Assembly (NCBI GenBank): GCA_017303795.1
Contig: JAFLBR010000006.1
Coordinates: forward strand, 248,001-312,000
DNA from: Cytophagales bacterium
Lineage (GTDB): Bacteria > Bacteroidota > Bacteroidia > Cytophagales > Cyclobacteriaceae
DNA: 64,000 nucleotides
Direction: 5' to 3'
How positions within the stretch are numbered: position 1 is the first letter of the stretch; each line of letters begins with the position of its first letter. The translations under genes were made by a program, and so were the position numbers. The notes under the pieces were generated by a model that did not search any database, had not been told where the DNA came from, and saw nothing but the letters and a program-made list of their open reading frames with translations. This document shows, one piece after another, positions 54,179-63,756 of this stretch.

Positions 54179-57100
54179 TCGAGGACAACTCGCAGCGATT
54201 GTTGCCAGAAACCTTTGCGCACCTGCAGGATGTAAATACCTGCAGGTACATTTTTAATCTCTATCTCCGCTTCGTTGCCGACTTGATGAAACTGAAGGGG
54301 TACCGGCTGACCAATTGTATTGAGTAGGCGGATATCTCCCTGCTCAAGACTAAACCCAGTGGTTACTATAAGTTTTCCTGTTGTAGGATTTGGATATGCT
54401 TTTAATTGATAGCCCGGAGCAAACTCTATCCGCCTGATGGTGGAGAGTGTAAATGTTCCATCGGTATCGGTTTGTTTTAATCTGTAATACGAAACTCCGC
54501 GCAGCGGATTAGTGTCCACTAATTCATAGTCATTTCGCTCTACACTGGTGCCCGCACCTTCTTTCCTACCAATATCTTCCCAGGCTTCGCCAGTTGATGA
54601 ACGCAAAATATTAAAGTAGTGATTGTTGGTTTCGGAAGCGGTTGACCATTTCAGCACCACATCGTTTTGTACTACCGAAGCTGTAAATGAAAGTAATTCA
54701 ATGGGCAGTGGTGTTGCCAGATCAGTATTACCCAAGGTAAAACGATCGCCATTCTGAAAATTAACACCAGAAAAAGTTATGATGTTACTTGCCAGCGATC
54801 CTGCACTGATGGGTGTAACATCGTTATCGGCAAAACCATCACCATCGCGATCAATCAGCAAGCGCAGGTTGCCACCTAAAGCCGCGCCAGCAAATCCACT
54901 TATGTCGAATGAAATAGAAACTGTTCCTACATCTCCGACTTCGCTTATCCGCCAGACACGATTAATACGTTGTCTGATTGTGGTACCATCTACCCCAGAA
55001 GTAGTTCCGGCCAGATTGCCAGAATCATTACCCCATATCAGGTATTCATTGTTGGCTAAGTTATTGGGATTTCGCATGCGCACAATGCCAGCACCTTGCG
55101 CATCAATATGACGACTGCCGTCACCAGCCTGCCCAATACCAGCCACATTGAAATCGAAATTACCATTGCCCACATCGTCTTGTGTGTATACATCGTTGGC
55201 GGTAAGTGCTATTGCATACTTTGCCGATAAATAATTTTGAATCAGAATTCGTTGAGCCTGATTGATCCTTGCATTGAAGATTATTACTTCTGTTACATCG
55301 CCCTCAAAACCTGCCGATCCGGTTGTATTACCGCCTATATTAAAGCGATGTGTGGCATGGCTTGAATATGCAAGCACATTTGCCCTGTCTTGCAGGAGTG
55401 TACCATTTCTATATAATTGTTTTCCTGCCGCTGAGTTTGCATCGTACGACCAAATGGAATAACCTGTTAGGCCTGTCAATGCTCCAACCTCAATTCGTGC
55501 ATCAGTCCCACAACAATTACCAAAATCATAATAAACGGTTCCCGCCCACGGAATATGGTTGGAAAATCTGTTAACCTCCAAAGGATCGGTAAGGTAAACA
55601 CTACTACTCTGTGTAGTATTATCGGCACGATTAACTACAAACGATGATGCCTGAGTAGTAATAAAATTTGACGTGGTTAATGTTAAGCCCGTGCGTAAGC
55701 GATTAGACCCGTTAAAGCTTACTTCAGAAAAACCGTTGATAGCACCTGCGACCAAGGTGGGTCGCTGTGATCCAGCCTCACTTAAATCTAACGCTGCAAC
55801 ACCAGCTGAATTTGCCCAACTGTTTATGGTGGCTCCTGTTGTATTCAAACCGTTATCTACCTTAAACCATAGTTTAAGAAATGAAGTACCTGCATTGCTA
55901 CCAACACCGCCTGGGCCAGTAACACCCGTAACCACCACAGTCGTACCAACAACAGGAAATCCGATACAACCGCCACCGGTACAGTTAATCGTAAATGATG
56001 TACAAATCTGGTTAACGGTTCCTAAGTTTGTATAGGTTACCTGACTACCCATACCATTCTGCAAGGTAGCCGTACCACTTCCACAAAGTGTGGCGTTGGT
56101 ATGGTCTATAATCAAATCATCGGTAGAGGTTGAATTGGTATTGATGATGGTTACACTGTTACCAGTTAATACAAGATCATCCAAACTGCTGAATATAGAT
56201 CCTGCATCTACTTCCAGATACCCAACCTGAACAAGATTAGAGCCCAAACTGAATGTTCCACCACTAAGCACATGCGTGTATCCGGCCGTCATCATCTCTA
56301 TTCCTGTTACATTCAGCGTACCCGATACAGTTATATCTCCGGTGTGATAAAACATGGCGAGATTACTGGAAACAAATGGACCAATATTCGCCTGCGCTAA
56401 TCCATCAGGTGAAACTCCACAACTCCGGTTATCGCTGGTTGAATTAACCGTAATGGTATGACCACTTCTGATCACAACATTGTCATGCCTTCTTGGCCAA
56501 ACGCCTGTAGCCAATGGGCCACCGGTTCCATCTGAACTCGTTGTCCAGGCTGTGTTACTATCCCACTGCCCGCCAAAGGTGGCATTACGGGAATAATACG
56601 TTACTGTTCCAAAGGCCGCTCCATAAAAATTACACGGCACGCTGCTGGGAAAATTTGGTGCAGTACCAATAGAATCATCGCCTGCTGTATTCTGAGTACT
56701 CCAATTTGCTGCAGTAGCTATTGCGGTTGCACAGGTTGTTATTGTCCCCGTACAGTCTATGCTTCCCGTATAAACCATTATATCTTCATCACCAGTTATG
56801 GATGTGGCTGTAGAGCCTGCCGTTAAACCTGTATTGGTGAGAGTTCCGTTTGCCCCAAAACCATCGTTACCAATTGCCGTAATAAAAGTTGTTGGTGTAG
56901 ATGCATTTGTACCAATGAACATATAAATAACTTCATTGTCATTTCCAAGTGTCATAGTCCCGCCTGCCATTGCACCGATTGAAGCGACAGGAGCGGTATT
57001 AAGATTAGTTATCGTAATTACGGTACCTGCAAATATGGTACCCCCAGTATTATTCGTCCAGCTAATAGCAGATTCTCCAGCATTAAATGCACCACCGCTA

Positions 57101-57306
57101 CCAATTGCTAAACCATTCCATTCATTATCGTTAAAGCGAACCGTGGTAGTATTAGGCACATCCACAAACGTGACAAATGCAAACCCATGGTTGCCATCTG
57201 AATTATAGGCCACAAACATGCCGTTACCGGGAGCCTGAGCAAAAACAGCAGCGGGAACTGCGACCAAAATCCCTAACAAGAAACGTTTTAGGTGTAAAAA
57301 GGCCAT
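54175..57306 (-). CDS. Large T9SS-exported surface protein with LamG-like domain
   Basis: A 1043-residue protein. Signal peptide (1-23), an N-terminal domain (~28-240; GNGMFVAYNSDGNHGFAFVT) like lamin-tail/extracellular modules, and a Gly/Thr/Ser-rich beta-strand block (~245-455) nearly identical to the one in the neighbouring paralogue. A LamG/concanavalin-like domain (~475-700) follows, then a conserved module with LRLLIDRDGDGFADND (~810), and a type A T9SS sorting domain (~965-1043; LKAYPNPTTGKLIV ... VPAGIYILQVRKG). It is predicted to be carried across the outer membrane by the type IX system and attached to the surface. The function may be adhesion or glycan binding; no catalytic residues were seen. 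Confidence 0.88.
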   Translation of the reverse strand: MAFLHLKRFLLGILVAVPAAVFAQAPGNGMFVAYNSDGNHGFAFVTFVDVPNTTTVRFNDNEWNGLAIGSGGAFNAGESAISWTNNTGGTIFAGTVITITNLNTAPVASIGAMAGGTMTLGNDNEVIYMFIGTNASTPTTFITAIGNDGFGANGTLTNTGLTAGSTATSITGDEDIMVYTGSIDCTGTITTCATAIATAANWSTQNTAGDDSIGTAPNFPSSVPCNFYGAAFGTVTYYSRNATFGGQWDSNTAWTTSSDGTGGPLATGVWPRRHDNVVIRSGHTITVNSTSDNRSCGVSPDGLAQANIGPFVSSNLAMFYHTGDITVSGTLNVTGIEMMTAGYTHVLSGGTFSLGSNLVQVGYLEVDAGSIFSSLDDLVLTGNSVTIINTNSTSTDDLIIDHTNATLCGSGTATLQNGMGSQVTYTNLGTVNQICTSFTINCTGGGCIGFPVVGTTVVVTGVTGPGGVGSNAGTSFLKLWFKVDNGLNTTGATINSWANSAGVAALDLSEAGSQRPTLVAGAINGFSEVSFNGSNRLRTGLTLTTSNFITTQASSFVVNRADNTTQSSSVYLTDPLEVNRFSNHIPWAGTVYYDFGNCCGTDARIEVGALTGLTGYSIWSYDANSAAGKQLYRNGTLLQDRANVLAYSSHATHRFNIGGNTTGSAGFEGDVTEVIIFNARINQAQRILIQNYLSAKYAIALTANDVYTQDDVGNGNFDFNVAGIGQAGDGSRHIDAQGAGIVRMRNPNNLANNEYLIWGNDSGNLAGTTSGVDGTTIRQRINRVWRISEVGDVGTVSISFDISGFAGAALGGNLRLLIDRDGDGFADNDVTPISAGSLASNIITFSGVNFQNGDRFTLGNTDLATPLPIELLSFTASVVQNDVVLKWSTASETNNHYFNILRSSTGEAWEDIGRKEGAGTSVERNDYELVDTNPLRGVSYYRLKQTDTDGTFTLSTIRRIEFAPGYQLKAYPNPTTGKLIVTTGFSLEQGDIRLLNTIGQPVPLQFHQVGNEAEIEIKNVPAGIYILQVRKGFWQQSLRVVLD
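55934..56605. repeat. Shared block of T9SS paralogues, copy 1
   Basis: About 670 bp matching 59181-59850 at roughly 90% identity by eye, in the same orientation. It encodes the Thr/Ser-rich beta-strand block. Flanking LamG-like regions are much more divergent, so the block looks like recent duplication or gene conversion. Confidence 0.8.
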
Positions 57307-57392
57307 AATCTGCGTAATTTACGTGGTTGGGAAAATCCAAACACAAAATAAGCAAATGCCCGAAAAGAAGAAGGCAGTTTTGGCAACCTTAT

Positions 57393-60300
57393 TTATTCCA
57401 CAATAAGCCGCACCGACTGGCTCCAGAATCCTTTCTTAACCTGAAGGATGTAAACACCGGGTACATGTAAGGTTGGTGTAGCCATGTATTCTGTTCCAGA
57501 TCGCTCTAATGTAATTGGCACTTCCTGACCAAGCAGATTCATCAATTTTACATTGCTCTTGTCCAACTCAAAACCAGTGGTAAGCGTAAACTTACCTTCC
57601 GTTGGATTAGGAAAAGCTTTTAATTGATATACCGGAACTACGTCTACACGCCTAACAGAAGAGTAACTGAACTGACCATCTTCATCGGTTTGTTTTAGAC
57701 GATAATACGAAACGCCCGCGTGCGGCATACCATCGGATGTTTGATAGTGACGGGTTTCTGTGGTAGTACCAGCACCTTTAATTTTGTCACCAACAGTCTC
57801 CCACTCCTCGCCTGATTTAGATCGTTGAATGGTGAAATAATCATTATTCAATTCTGATGCGGTTGTCCATTTCAACATTACTTCATTTTGAATTACTTCA
57901 GCATTAAACGACACCAACTCGATAGGAAGCGGAAGCGCTATGTTGGTATTACCAATTGTAAACCGATCGCCACCTTGTAGATTTATTCCAGAGAAGGTGA
58001 TAGTAGTGCCACTAAATGAACCTGCTATTGGAGTTACATCGTTATCGGCAAACCCATCACCATCACGATCTATCAACAAGCGCAGATTACTACCCAGAGC
58101 CGAGCCCATTGTTCCGGCCAGATCAACAGAAATAGAAACATTACCAACATCACCAGTTTCGCCAACTCTCCAAATACGGTTTAAACGTTCCTGAATCACT
58201 ACGCCATCTACACTTGTATTGCCTCCTGAAAAATCTGATCCATTATGACCCCAGATCAGAAATTCCCCATTCGATAAGTTAGATGGATTCCACATGCGCA
58301 CGGCTCCACTGCCTTTTGCATCAATGTGCCTGCTGCCATCACTGGCTTGCCCTATACCGGCAACTTCAAAATCAAAATTACCATTGGCCGGATTATCCAT
58401 GGTATATAAATCGTTGGTACCTAATGAATACCCATACTGCGCAGAAATATTATTGTTTAACAAAATGCGTTGAGCTTCATTTAGCGCAGCCGAGTAGATA
58501 ATGAATTCATAGATAAAGCCACGCAAACCACCATTGGTTGTGTTGGTATGTCTTCCAATACGGGGTTGAGGCGGTGTGGTATCACCATCGCCATCCGCAA
58601 CTGAACCTTCTTGCACTCCATTGAAATAAAATCTATAATTAACCCCCCGGTTACGCACCATTTCAACCCACTTACTAGTGCCGGTGGTAATAGTTGTGGT
58701 AGAAGTTGGGCCACCTAAACCACCGCCTCCGTTATCGCGCTTTTGGTAGTAATAAACATTGCCCGATAAGTGTTTAAAGGAATACAACTCATTGGTAGGA
58801 GTAGTTCTATCTAAAATGTAGTGACCCGCTCCGTCATTAGCTCCACCAGTTCCAATTTGCGTATCGCGGAAAACTATAAAATAGGTGGCACTGTTATTAC
58901 CGGCAATACCCAGTGCCGAGGAGGCATCTATAAATGTATCCCCCGTAAACTCAAGTGCTGGTCGGCCATTATCCTGACCGGTTCTGTAGATGGGTCTGTT
59001 ACCCGCTGTGTTTTGAATGGCATGATTGTTATTGCCCGAAAAATCATTCCATTGCCTGATTGTACCGGCATTAACTGCATTTGTTACTCCCAGATCAGAG
59101 AATGTTCCAGAACCTGATCGTAACCATAACTTATTGTTAGTAGCATTTCCAACACCAGCCGGACCAACATTGCCACTTAACACAACGGTCGTTCCAACAA
59201 CAGGAAATCCAGAACAACCGCCACCAGTACAGTTAATTGTGAACGATGTACAAATCTGATTCACTGTTCCTAAGTTTGTATAGGTTATCTGACTACCCAC
59301 ACCATTCTGTAAGGTGGCCGTACCACTTCCACAAAGTGTGGCGTTGGTGTGGTCTATAATCAAATCATCGGTAGAGGTTGAGTTGGTATTGATGATGGTT
59401 ACGCTGTTACCTGTTAGTACAAGATCATCCAGACTGCTGAATGTAGAACCTGCATCCACTTCCAGATACCCAACCTGAACGAGGTTAGAACCCAAACTAA
59501 ATGTTGCACCACTTAGTACATGTGTATATCCAGCTGTCATCATTTCAATACCAGTTACTGTGAGCGTACCCGAAATGGTAATGTCGCCTGTTTGATAAAA
59601 CATAGTTAGGTTTGATGATCCAAATGATCCAATGTTGGGTTGACCCAGACCATCAGGAGAAACACCGCATTGTTTGTTATCATCGGTGGCGTTTACGGTA
59701 ATGGTATGACCGGCCCTTATCACAATGTTATCGGTGCGGGTCGGCCAAACACCGGCTGCCAACGGACCACCAGTACCATCTGAATTTAACGTCCATGAAT
59801 TTGGATCGTCCCATTGCCCACCAGATGTTGCATTGCGGGAATAATAGGTAATTACATCGGTAGCCGTTACACCATTAAAGCCAACCCCAACACTAATTAA
59901 CCGCGAGTCTGGAGCTGTCCAAGTAGCTGTGGGATTTTCATTTCCTGCAACTGTAATAGCGCGGGTTGCAGTTGCCATGCTTGTTCCGCCTGCGCCTCCA
60001 ATAATTTGATCGGTGCGTTCAGTATAAGTTCCAGGAGGGCTATGTGTTCTGCTATTATCTGAAGATGATGCATAAACCATAATGTCATTTACACCAACCG
60101 CCACATTTCCTGTATTTCGGGTTTGTGCTGCTCCAGACTGCGCACTGTTTACGGCAGCCACTGGCGTAGTTTGATCTATATCTTTTAATGTAAATGCAGC
60201 GAAGACCTCATTGGTTGGGGCTGAAGACCATGTAACTACAAAATTAAAATTGCATGCACTTCTGGCTGCCGAAATTCCGGCCTCATTTAAATACCAGATT

Positions 60301-60563
60301 TCAGTTCGAATTGTCGCACCACTTTGTTGCGCTCGCGCTAAAGTTAGAGCCTGTCCACCCCAGGTAACACCAGTTATGGTTACTCCACCCCCTACTTCGG
60401 CTGTAATTGCGGCAACAATTAGTCTATTCTTACCAGTGCCTGCGGTATAGGCTGTCTTGGAGGTAGTAATTGAACCTGTAACTACGCTTGCCTGAGCCTG
60501 AACATCATTGTGCCACATCAGAGCTACCAAAACAAGTAAAAATGTAACTATTTGCTTAACCAT
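57393..60563 (-). CDS. Large T9SS-exported surface protein with LamG-like domain (paralogue)
   Basis: A 1056-residue protein from the ATG at 60563, which gives a standard signal peptide (MVKQIVTFLLVLVALMWHNDVQAQ). Longer frames back to 60815 overlap the next gene and are rejected. Order: a novel-looking N-terminal beta domain (~25-240; SVVTGSITTSKTAYTAGTGK), the block shared with the neighbouring protein (~245-455), a LamG-like domain (~490-690; NKLWLRSGSGTFSDLGV), the LRLLIDRDGDGFADND module, and a type A T9SS sorting domain (~975-1056; LKAFPNPTEGKFTL ... VPGVYILQVKKG). It lies 86 bp upstream of its paralogue on the same strand. Confidence 0.88.
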   Translation of the reverse strand: MVKQIVTFLLVLVALMWHNDVQAQASVVTGSITTSKTAYTAGTGKNRLIVAAITAEVGGGVTITGVTWGGQALTLARAQQSGATIRTEIWYLNEAGISAARSACNFNFVVTWSSAPTNEVFAAFTLKDIDQTTPVAAVNSAQSGAAQTRNTGNVAVGVNDIMVYASSSDNSRTHSPPGTYTERTDQIIGGAGGTSMATATRAITVAGNENPTATWTAPDSRLISVGVGFNGVTATDVITYYSRNATSGGQWDDPNSWTLNSDGTGGPLAAGVWPTRTDNIVIRAGHTITVNATDDNKQCGVSPDGLGQPNIGSFGSSNLTMFYQTGDITISGTLTVTGIEMMTAGYTHVLSGATFSLGSNLVQVGYLEVDAGSTFSSLDDLVLTGNSVTIINTNSTSTDDLIIDHTNATLCGSGTATLQNGVGSQITYTNLGTVNQICTSFTINCTGGGCSGFPVVGTTVVLSGNVGPAGVGNATNNKLWLRSGSGTFSDLGVTNAVNAGTIRQWNDFSGNNNHAIQNTAGNRPIYRTGQDNGRPALEFTGDTFIDASSALGIAGNNSATYFIVFRDTQIGTGGANDGAGHYILDRTTPTNELYSFKHLSGNVYYYQKRDNGGGGLGGPTSTTTITTGTSKWVEMVRNRGVNYRFYFNGVQEGSVADGDGDTTPPQPRIGRHTNTTNGGLRGFIYEFIIYSAALNEAQRILLNNNISAQYGYSLGTNDLYTMDNPANGNFDFEVAGIGQASDGSRHIDAKGSGAVRMWNPSNLSNGEFLIWGHNGSDFSGGNTSVDGVVIQERLNRIWRVGETGDVGNVSISVDLAGTMGSALGSNLRLLIDRDGDGFADNDVTPIAGSFSGTTITFSGINLQGGDRFTIGNTNIALPLPIELVSFNAEVIQNEVMLKWTTASELNNDYFTIQRSKSGEEWETVGDKIKGAGTTTETRHYQTSDGMPHAGVSYYRLKQTDEDGQFSYSSVRRVDVVPVYQLKAFPNPTEGKFTLTTGFELDKSNVKLMNLLGQEVPITLERSGTEYMATPTLHVPGVYILQVKKGFWSQSVRLIVE
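59181..59850. repeat. Shared block of T9SS paralogues, copy 2
   Basis: Partner of 55934-56605, about 3.2 kb away in direct orientation. Recombination between the two would fuse the genes into one hybrid surface protein. Confidence 0.8.
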
Positions 60564-60624
60564 AGCATTCTCAGAATAGCCAAAATTAGCAAAATTAATC
60601 GGCTCCAAACAATACGCCTGAGTA

Positions 60625-61443
60625 CTAATAATCCGTCTTAATCGACTTATCGAATGGAATCCGAAACTGAAAACCAATGTTTTCATCTTTAGATCCATCC
60701 AACACATCCAATCCATATTTAATTTTTTTCGGATCGTCATATACAAATGTGCCAAACAACCGATCCCAGATAGAAAACATATTACCAAAATTACTGTCAG
60801 TCCATGGCCGCTCAAAGTGATGATGAAACTTGTGCATGTTGGGTGTTATAAACACATAGCTTAAGGGCTTATCTAACCAATAGGGAATAGAAATATTGGC
60901 ATGTGTGAAATAGGTAAAGAATACTGTACAGATTCTATAAAAGAAGTAAAACGAAACCGGAGCTCCGGTAATTACTACCGCGAGCAACGCAAACAACTCG
61001 CGCATAATAAAATCACCCGGATGATGGCGCGTGCCACTGGTTGCATCCAAATGGGTATCGCTGTGGTGAATCATGTGAAACTTCCACATCCACTTTACAC
61101 GATGCAAAATATAATGAATGGTGTATTGTGCCAGCAATTCAAAAATCAATAAGCAAATCAGCAACTCAACCCAAATCGGCCAATCAACCAGAAATATTAA
61201 TCCAAATTGATTTTTACCAATCCATTCAAAAACACTAACCGTAACAATTCCAAAAGCCACGTTAATAATCATGGTGGTGAGTAAAAAAGTAAAGTTCACC
61301 CTGGCATGTTTCCACTTTTTGTAATTGAACTTAAACAGTGGAAAACTACCTTCCAGTATCCAGCAAAAGGTTAAACAGATAATAATCCAAACGGCACGTT
61401 GCCACGTAGGCATGGTTTCGAAAAAGTTGAGGAAAGATTCCAT
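60625..61443 (-). CDS. Fatty acid hydroxylase/sterol desaturase-family membrane protein
   Basis: A 272-residue integral membrane di-iron protein. TM helices at ~15-32, 48-70, 85-110 and 150-175 surround the histidine clusters: HYILHRVKWMWKFHMIHHSDTHLD supplies HxxxH and HxxHH, then TRHHPGD, and ITPNMHKFHHHFE a later cluster. Length and motif order fit the family, which hydroxylates or desaturates lipids. The substrate is unknown. It stands 62 bp upstream of the T9SS paralogue on the same strand. Confidence 0.9.
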   Translation of the reverse strand: MESFLNFFETMPTWQRAVWIIICLTFCWILEGSFPLFKFNYKKWKHARVNFTFLLTTMIINVAFGIVTVSVFEWIGKNQFGLIFLVDWPIWVELLICLLIFELLAQYTIHYILHRVKWMWKFHMIHHSDTHLDATSGTRHHPGDFIMRELFALLAVVITGAPVSFYFFYRICTVFFTYFTHANISIPYWLDKPLSYVFITPNMHKFHHHFERPWTDSNFGNMFSIWDRLFGTFVYDDPKKIKYGLDVLDGSKDENIGFQFRIPFDKSIKTDY

Positions 61444-61508
61444 AGAAACAACTTAAAGTTAAAAGCTCATAAGTTTAAACCGACTCAAAGTTAAATGGAT
61501 AACCTGAA

Positions 61509-62387
61509 TCACAAGATACGTTCCAAAGGCCTTGTCAGGCAAGTGGGGCCACCACCACCCTTCACACTTATCTCGTTACCTTCATAGTAATGAACTATAC
61601 ACCCGGCTGCTGTTAAGCGTTGTGCCGTTACCGGATTACCTTTCACAACAATTACTTCGCGGGGTGCAATAGCCAATACATTACAACCCATCGAATCCCA
61701 TTCGGCATCAGGTACTTCAATCAGGTTATAGCCTCTATCGAGTAATCCATTACGAAATGAAATCGGCATAAGTGGTGAATACACTACGGCCAGATTTTTA
61801 TCTACCGGACTAAACACCGACATCAAATGAAAAACATCAGCCGGGCCTTTGTAGTGCGGCAATTCGGCAACCCAAATAGTAATGCCGTGCGGTTGCAGCA
61901 AAGCCTTAAGTTGCGCAATACCTTCTTGATTGGTGCGATACGTGTGACCAACGGCCAGCGCGTGTTCATCTACCCAGGCTACATCACCACCTTCAACGGT
62001 ACCTGGTAATTTAATTGCGCCTAAAATTTTTATGTTGACATTTTCAAGTGCTTTCGCGGATGCAGCCGGCTCTGGAATGCGGGCCGCCTTACCCATGTTG
62101 CACAATATCATTCCAAAATCGGTAGCAATAGAAGCATCGCGACAATAAACTGAATCGAGTGTTGTTGTTTCGTCTGTGGGCAAGTAATCTACTTGCGTGC
62201 CTGAAGCAAGTAAAAGTCTTTCGAGTTGATTGAACTCAAGAATGGATTGTGCTAAATCTGGTTTCGATAGAAAATTAAGTTGCTGCCATTCACGTGAAAT
62301 TTTGGCATCGTTTATAAACGCAGCTTCTGGTCGTTTTATAAAAACACGTTTTAGTTTTCCGTAGTCCGAGTGACAAGTAATTTTCAC
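61509..62387 (-). CDS. Dimethylarginine dimethylaminohydrolase/amidinotransferase-family hydrolase
   Basis: A 292-residue guanidino-group-modifying enzyme with the pentein fold. Catalytic features visible are TVEGGDVAW (Glu132, Asp135), His187 in ADVFHLMS and the nucleophile Cys283 in GGGGPTCLTRP. The SVYCRDA segment (Asp78, Arg83 region) also matches the substrate-binding loop. The family includes DDAH (methylarginine to citrulline) and arginine deiminase; length and the C-terminal GGGGPTCLTRP fit DDAH-like enzymes best. It begins 3 bp after the APC permease stop, so uptake and breakdown of an arginine-type compound is likely. Confidence 0.85.
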   Translation of the reverse strand: MKITCHSDYGKLKRVFIKRPEAAFINDAKISREWQQLNFLSKPDLAQSILEFNQLERLLLASGTQVDYLPTDETTTLDSVYCRDASIATDFGMILCNMGKAARIPEPAASAKALENVNIKILGAIKLPGTVEGGDVAWVDEHALAVGHTYRTNQEGIAQLKALLQPHGITIWVAELPHYKGPADVFHLMSVFSPVDKNLAVVYSPLMPISFRNGLLDRGYNLIEVPDAEWDSMGCNVLAIAPREVIVVKGNPVTAQRLTAAGCIVHYYEGNEISVKGGGGPTCLTRPLERIL

Positions 62388-62390
62388 AAC

Positions 62391-63680
62391 CTAATCCTGA
62401 TTAATCCGAATGAAAGCATAAAACGGAAGCCCCGCCATCAGCAAAATAAATCCCCAAAAAACAATCTCTTCGCCAGAACCAATAATGGCCCACATCGAAA
62501 ACAAAAAAGCAAGTGTGGCTACGATGTATTTAACCGGGCTTAACTTTTTCTGTTTTGAACCGATCATCACAAATGAAACAATAGAAAATAAATACGGCAG
62601 CAAAACAGTTAATGTAGAAAGTAGAATGATAAACGTGTACGTATCGGCTAAACTTTTAGAAAAGTTCATGCTCATTAAAACCGAGACCAACACACTCGAC
62701 ATTACAATGCCAAACACCGGTATGCCCTTCTTGCTTTCGCGGGCAAAAATTCGTGGAAACAATTTATCGCGTGCAGCGGCATACGGCATCTGCCCTTGCA
62801 CCATTATCCAACCATTTAATGCACCGAAAGTTGAGATAACCGCACCACCTGCTACCAGATACCGTGCATTCTCGCCCCAGATGGAAGCTGCAGCATCGGC
62901 AAACGGAGCTTTTGATTGACTTAACACATCGGGCGGAATTAAACCCATCACGGCAACGGTACTGGCAATGTAGAGTACAGTTGTAATCAGCGTTCCGATT
63001 ATGGTAGCTTTTGCTACAGTCTTTTCCGGATTAATTACCTGCCCTGATGGAATAGTAGCGCACTCCAATCCCAGAAAAGCAAAAAGTGTTAGTGTGGTAG
63101 TGCTGGTAACGGCCGATAAGGTTGACTGCGAACTTAAATTGAATGGTGTAAAGTGATCGCTGTTCAGATAGAATAATCCGCCAAGGGTAATAACAACTAG
63201 TGGAACAATTTTAAGAATGGTTGTAATTACCTGAACAACCCCAGCCTCTTTAACACCTTGCGTATTGATCCATGTCAAAAACCAGATGGCGGCCAGTCCG
63301 GTGCCAACCGATAAAAATGCGTTATCGCCAAGAGCGGGAATAAATGCCGTGAGGTAACTTACAAACGCAACTGCAATTGCCGCATTGGTACACCACACCG
63401 AAATCCAATAACCCCATGCCACTAAGTAAGAAGCAAAATCGCCCATGCCAGCATGAGTATAAGCATAAGGCCCACCGGTTGCTTCGGGTTTTAATTTACT
63501 GAGCCACGCAAACACAAGTGCCAGGCACATGGCACCCATTCCTGAAATAATCCAACCGATAAGACTAATGCCACCGTAAGCGCCCAGCGTTGCCGGAAGC
63601 ATAAATAAACCGGAAGCAATCATGTTTCCGATTACCAGCGAAGTGGCTGTCCAAATACCGATCTGTTTGGGTTGACTCAT
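62391..63680 (-). CDS. APC-family amino acid permease
   Basis: A 429-residue transporter with 12 predicted TM helices. TM1 has the unwound glycine-rich motif GNMIASGLFMLPATLG, TM2-3 the KPEATGGPYAYTHAGMGDF segment, and TM6 LFAFLGLECATIPSG. It resembles the AdiC/CadB-like basic amino acid antiporter branch. It is the first gene of a two-gene operon with the DDAH-like hydrolase (3-bp gap), which suggests the transport of arginine or methylated arginine; the direction (uptake or exchange) is not determined. Confidence 0.88.
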   Translation of the reverse strand: MSQPKQIGIWTATSLVIGNMIASGLFMLPATLGAYGGISLIGWIISGMGAMCLALVFAWLSKLKPEATGGPYAYTHAGMGDFASYLVAWGYWISVWCTNAAIAVAFVSYLTAFIPALGDNAFLSVGTGLAAIWFLTWINTQGVKEAGVVQVITTILKIVPLVVITLGGLFYLNSDHFTPFNLSSQSTLSAVTSTTTLTLFAFLGLECATIPSGQVINPEKTVAKATIIGTLITTVLYIASTVAVMGLIPPDVLSQSKAPFADAAASIWGENARYLVAGGAVISTFGALNGWIMVQGQMPYAAARDKLFPRIFARESKKGIPVFGIVMSSVLVSVLMSMNFSKSLADTYTFIILLSTLTVLLPYLFSIVSFVMIGSKQKKLSPVKYIVATLAFLFSMWAIIGSGEEIVFWGFILLMAGLPFYAFIRINQD

Positions 63681-63756
63681 ACCGGATGTTAATTACAACT
63701 AATTATTTGAATTAACATAATGAGTCTGATGCTTAAACCAATTTATGCAAACGGAG

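Noticed and set aside
60564-60815. Longer N-terminus for the T9SS paralogue
   Set aside because: It would overlap the desaturase-type gene by ~190 bp and would put the signal peptide 84 residues inside the protein. The ATG at 60563 fits better.
61509-63680. Arginine deiminase pathway cluster
   Set aside because: Ornithine carbamoyltransferase and carbamate kinase genes are absent, and the hydrolase has DDAH-like length and C-terminus.
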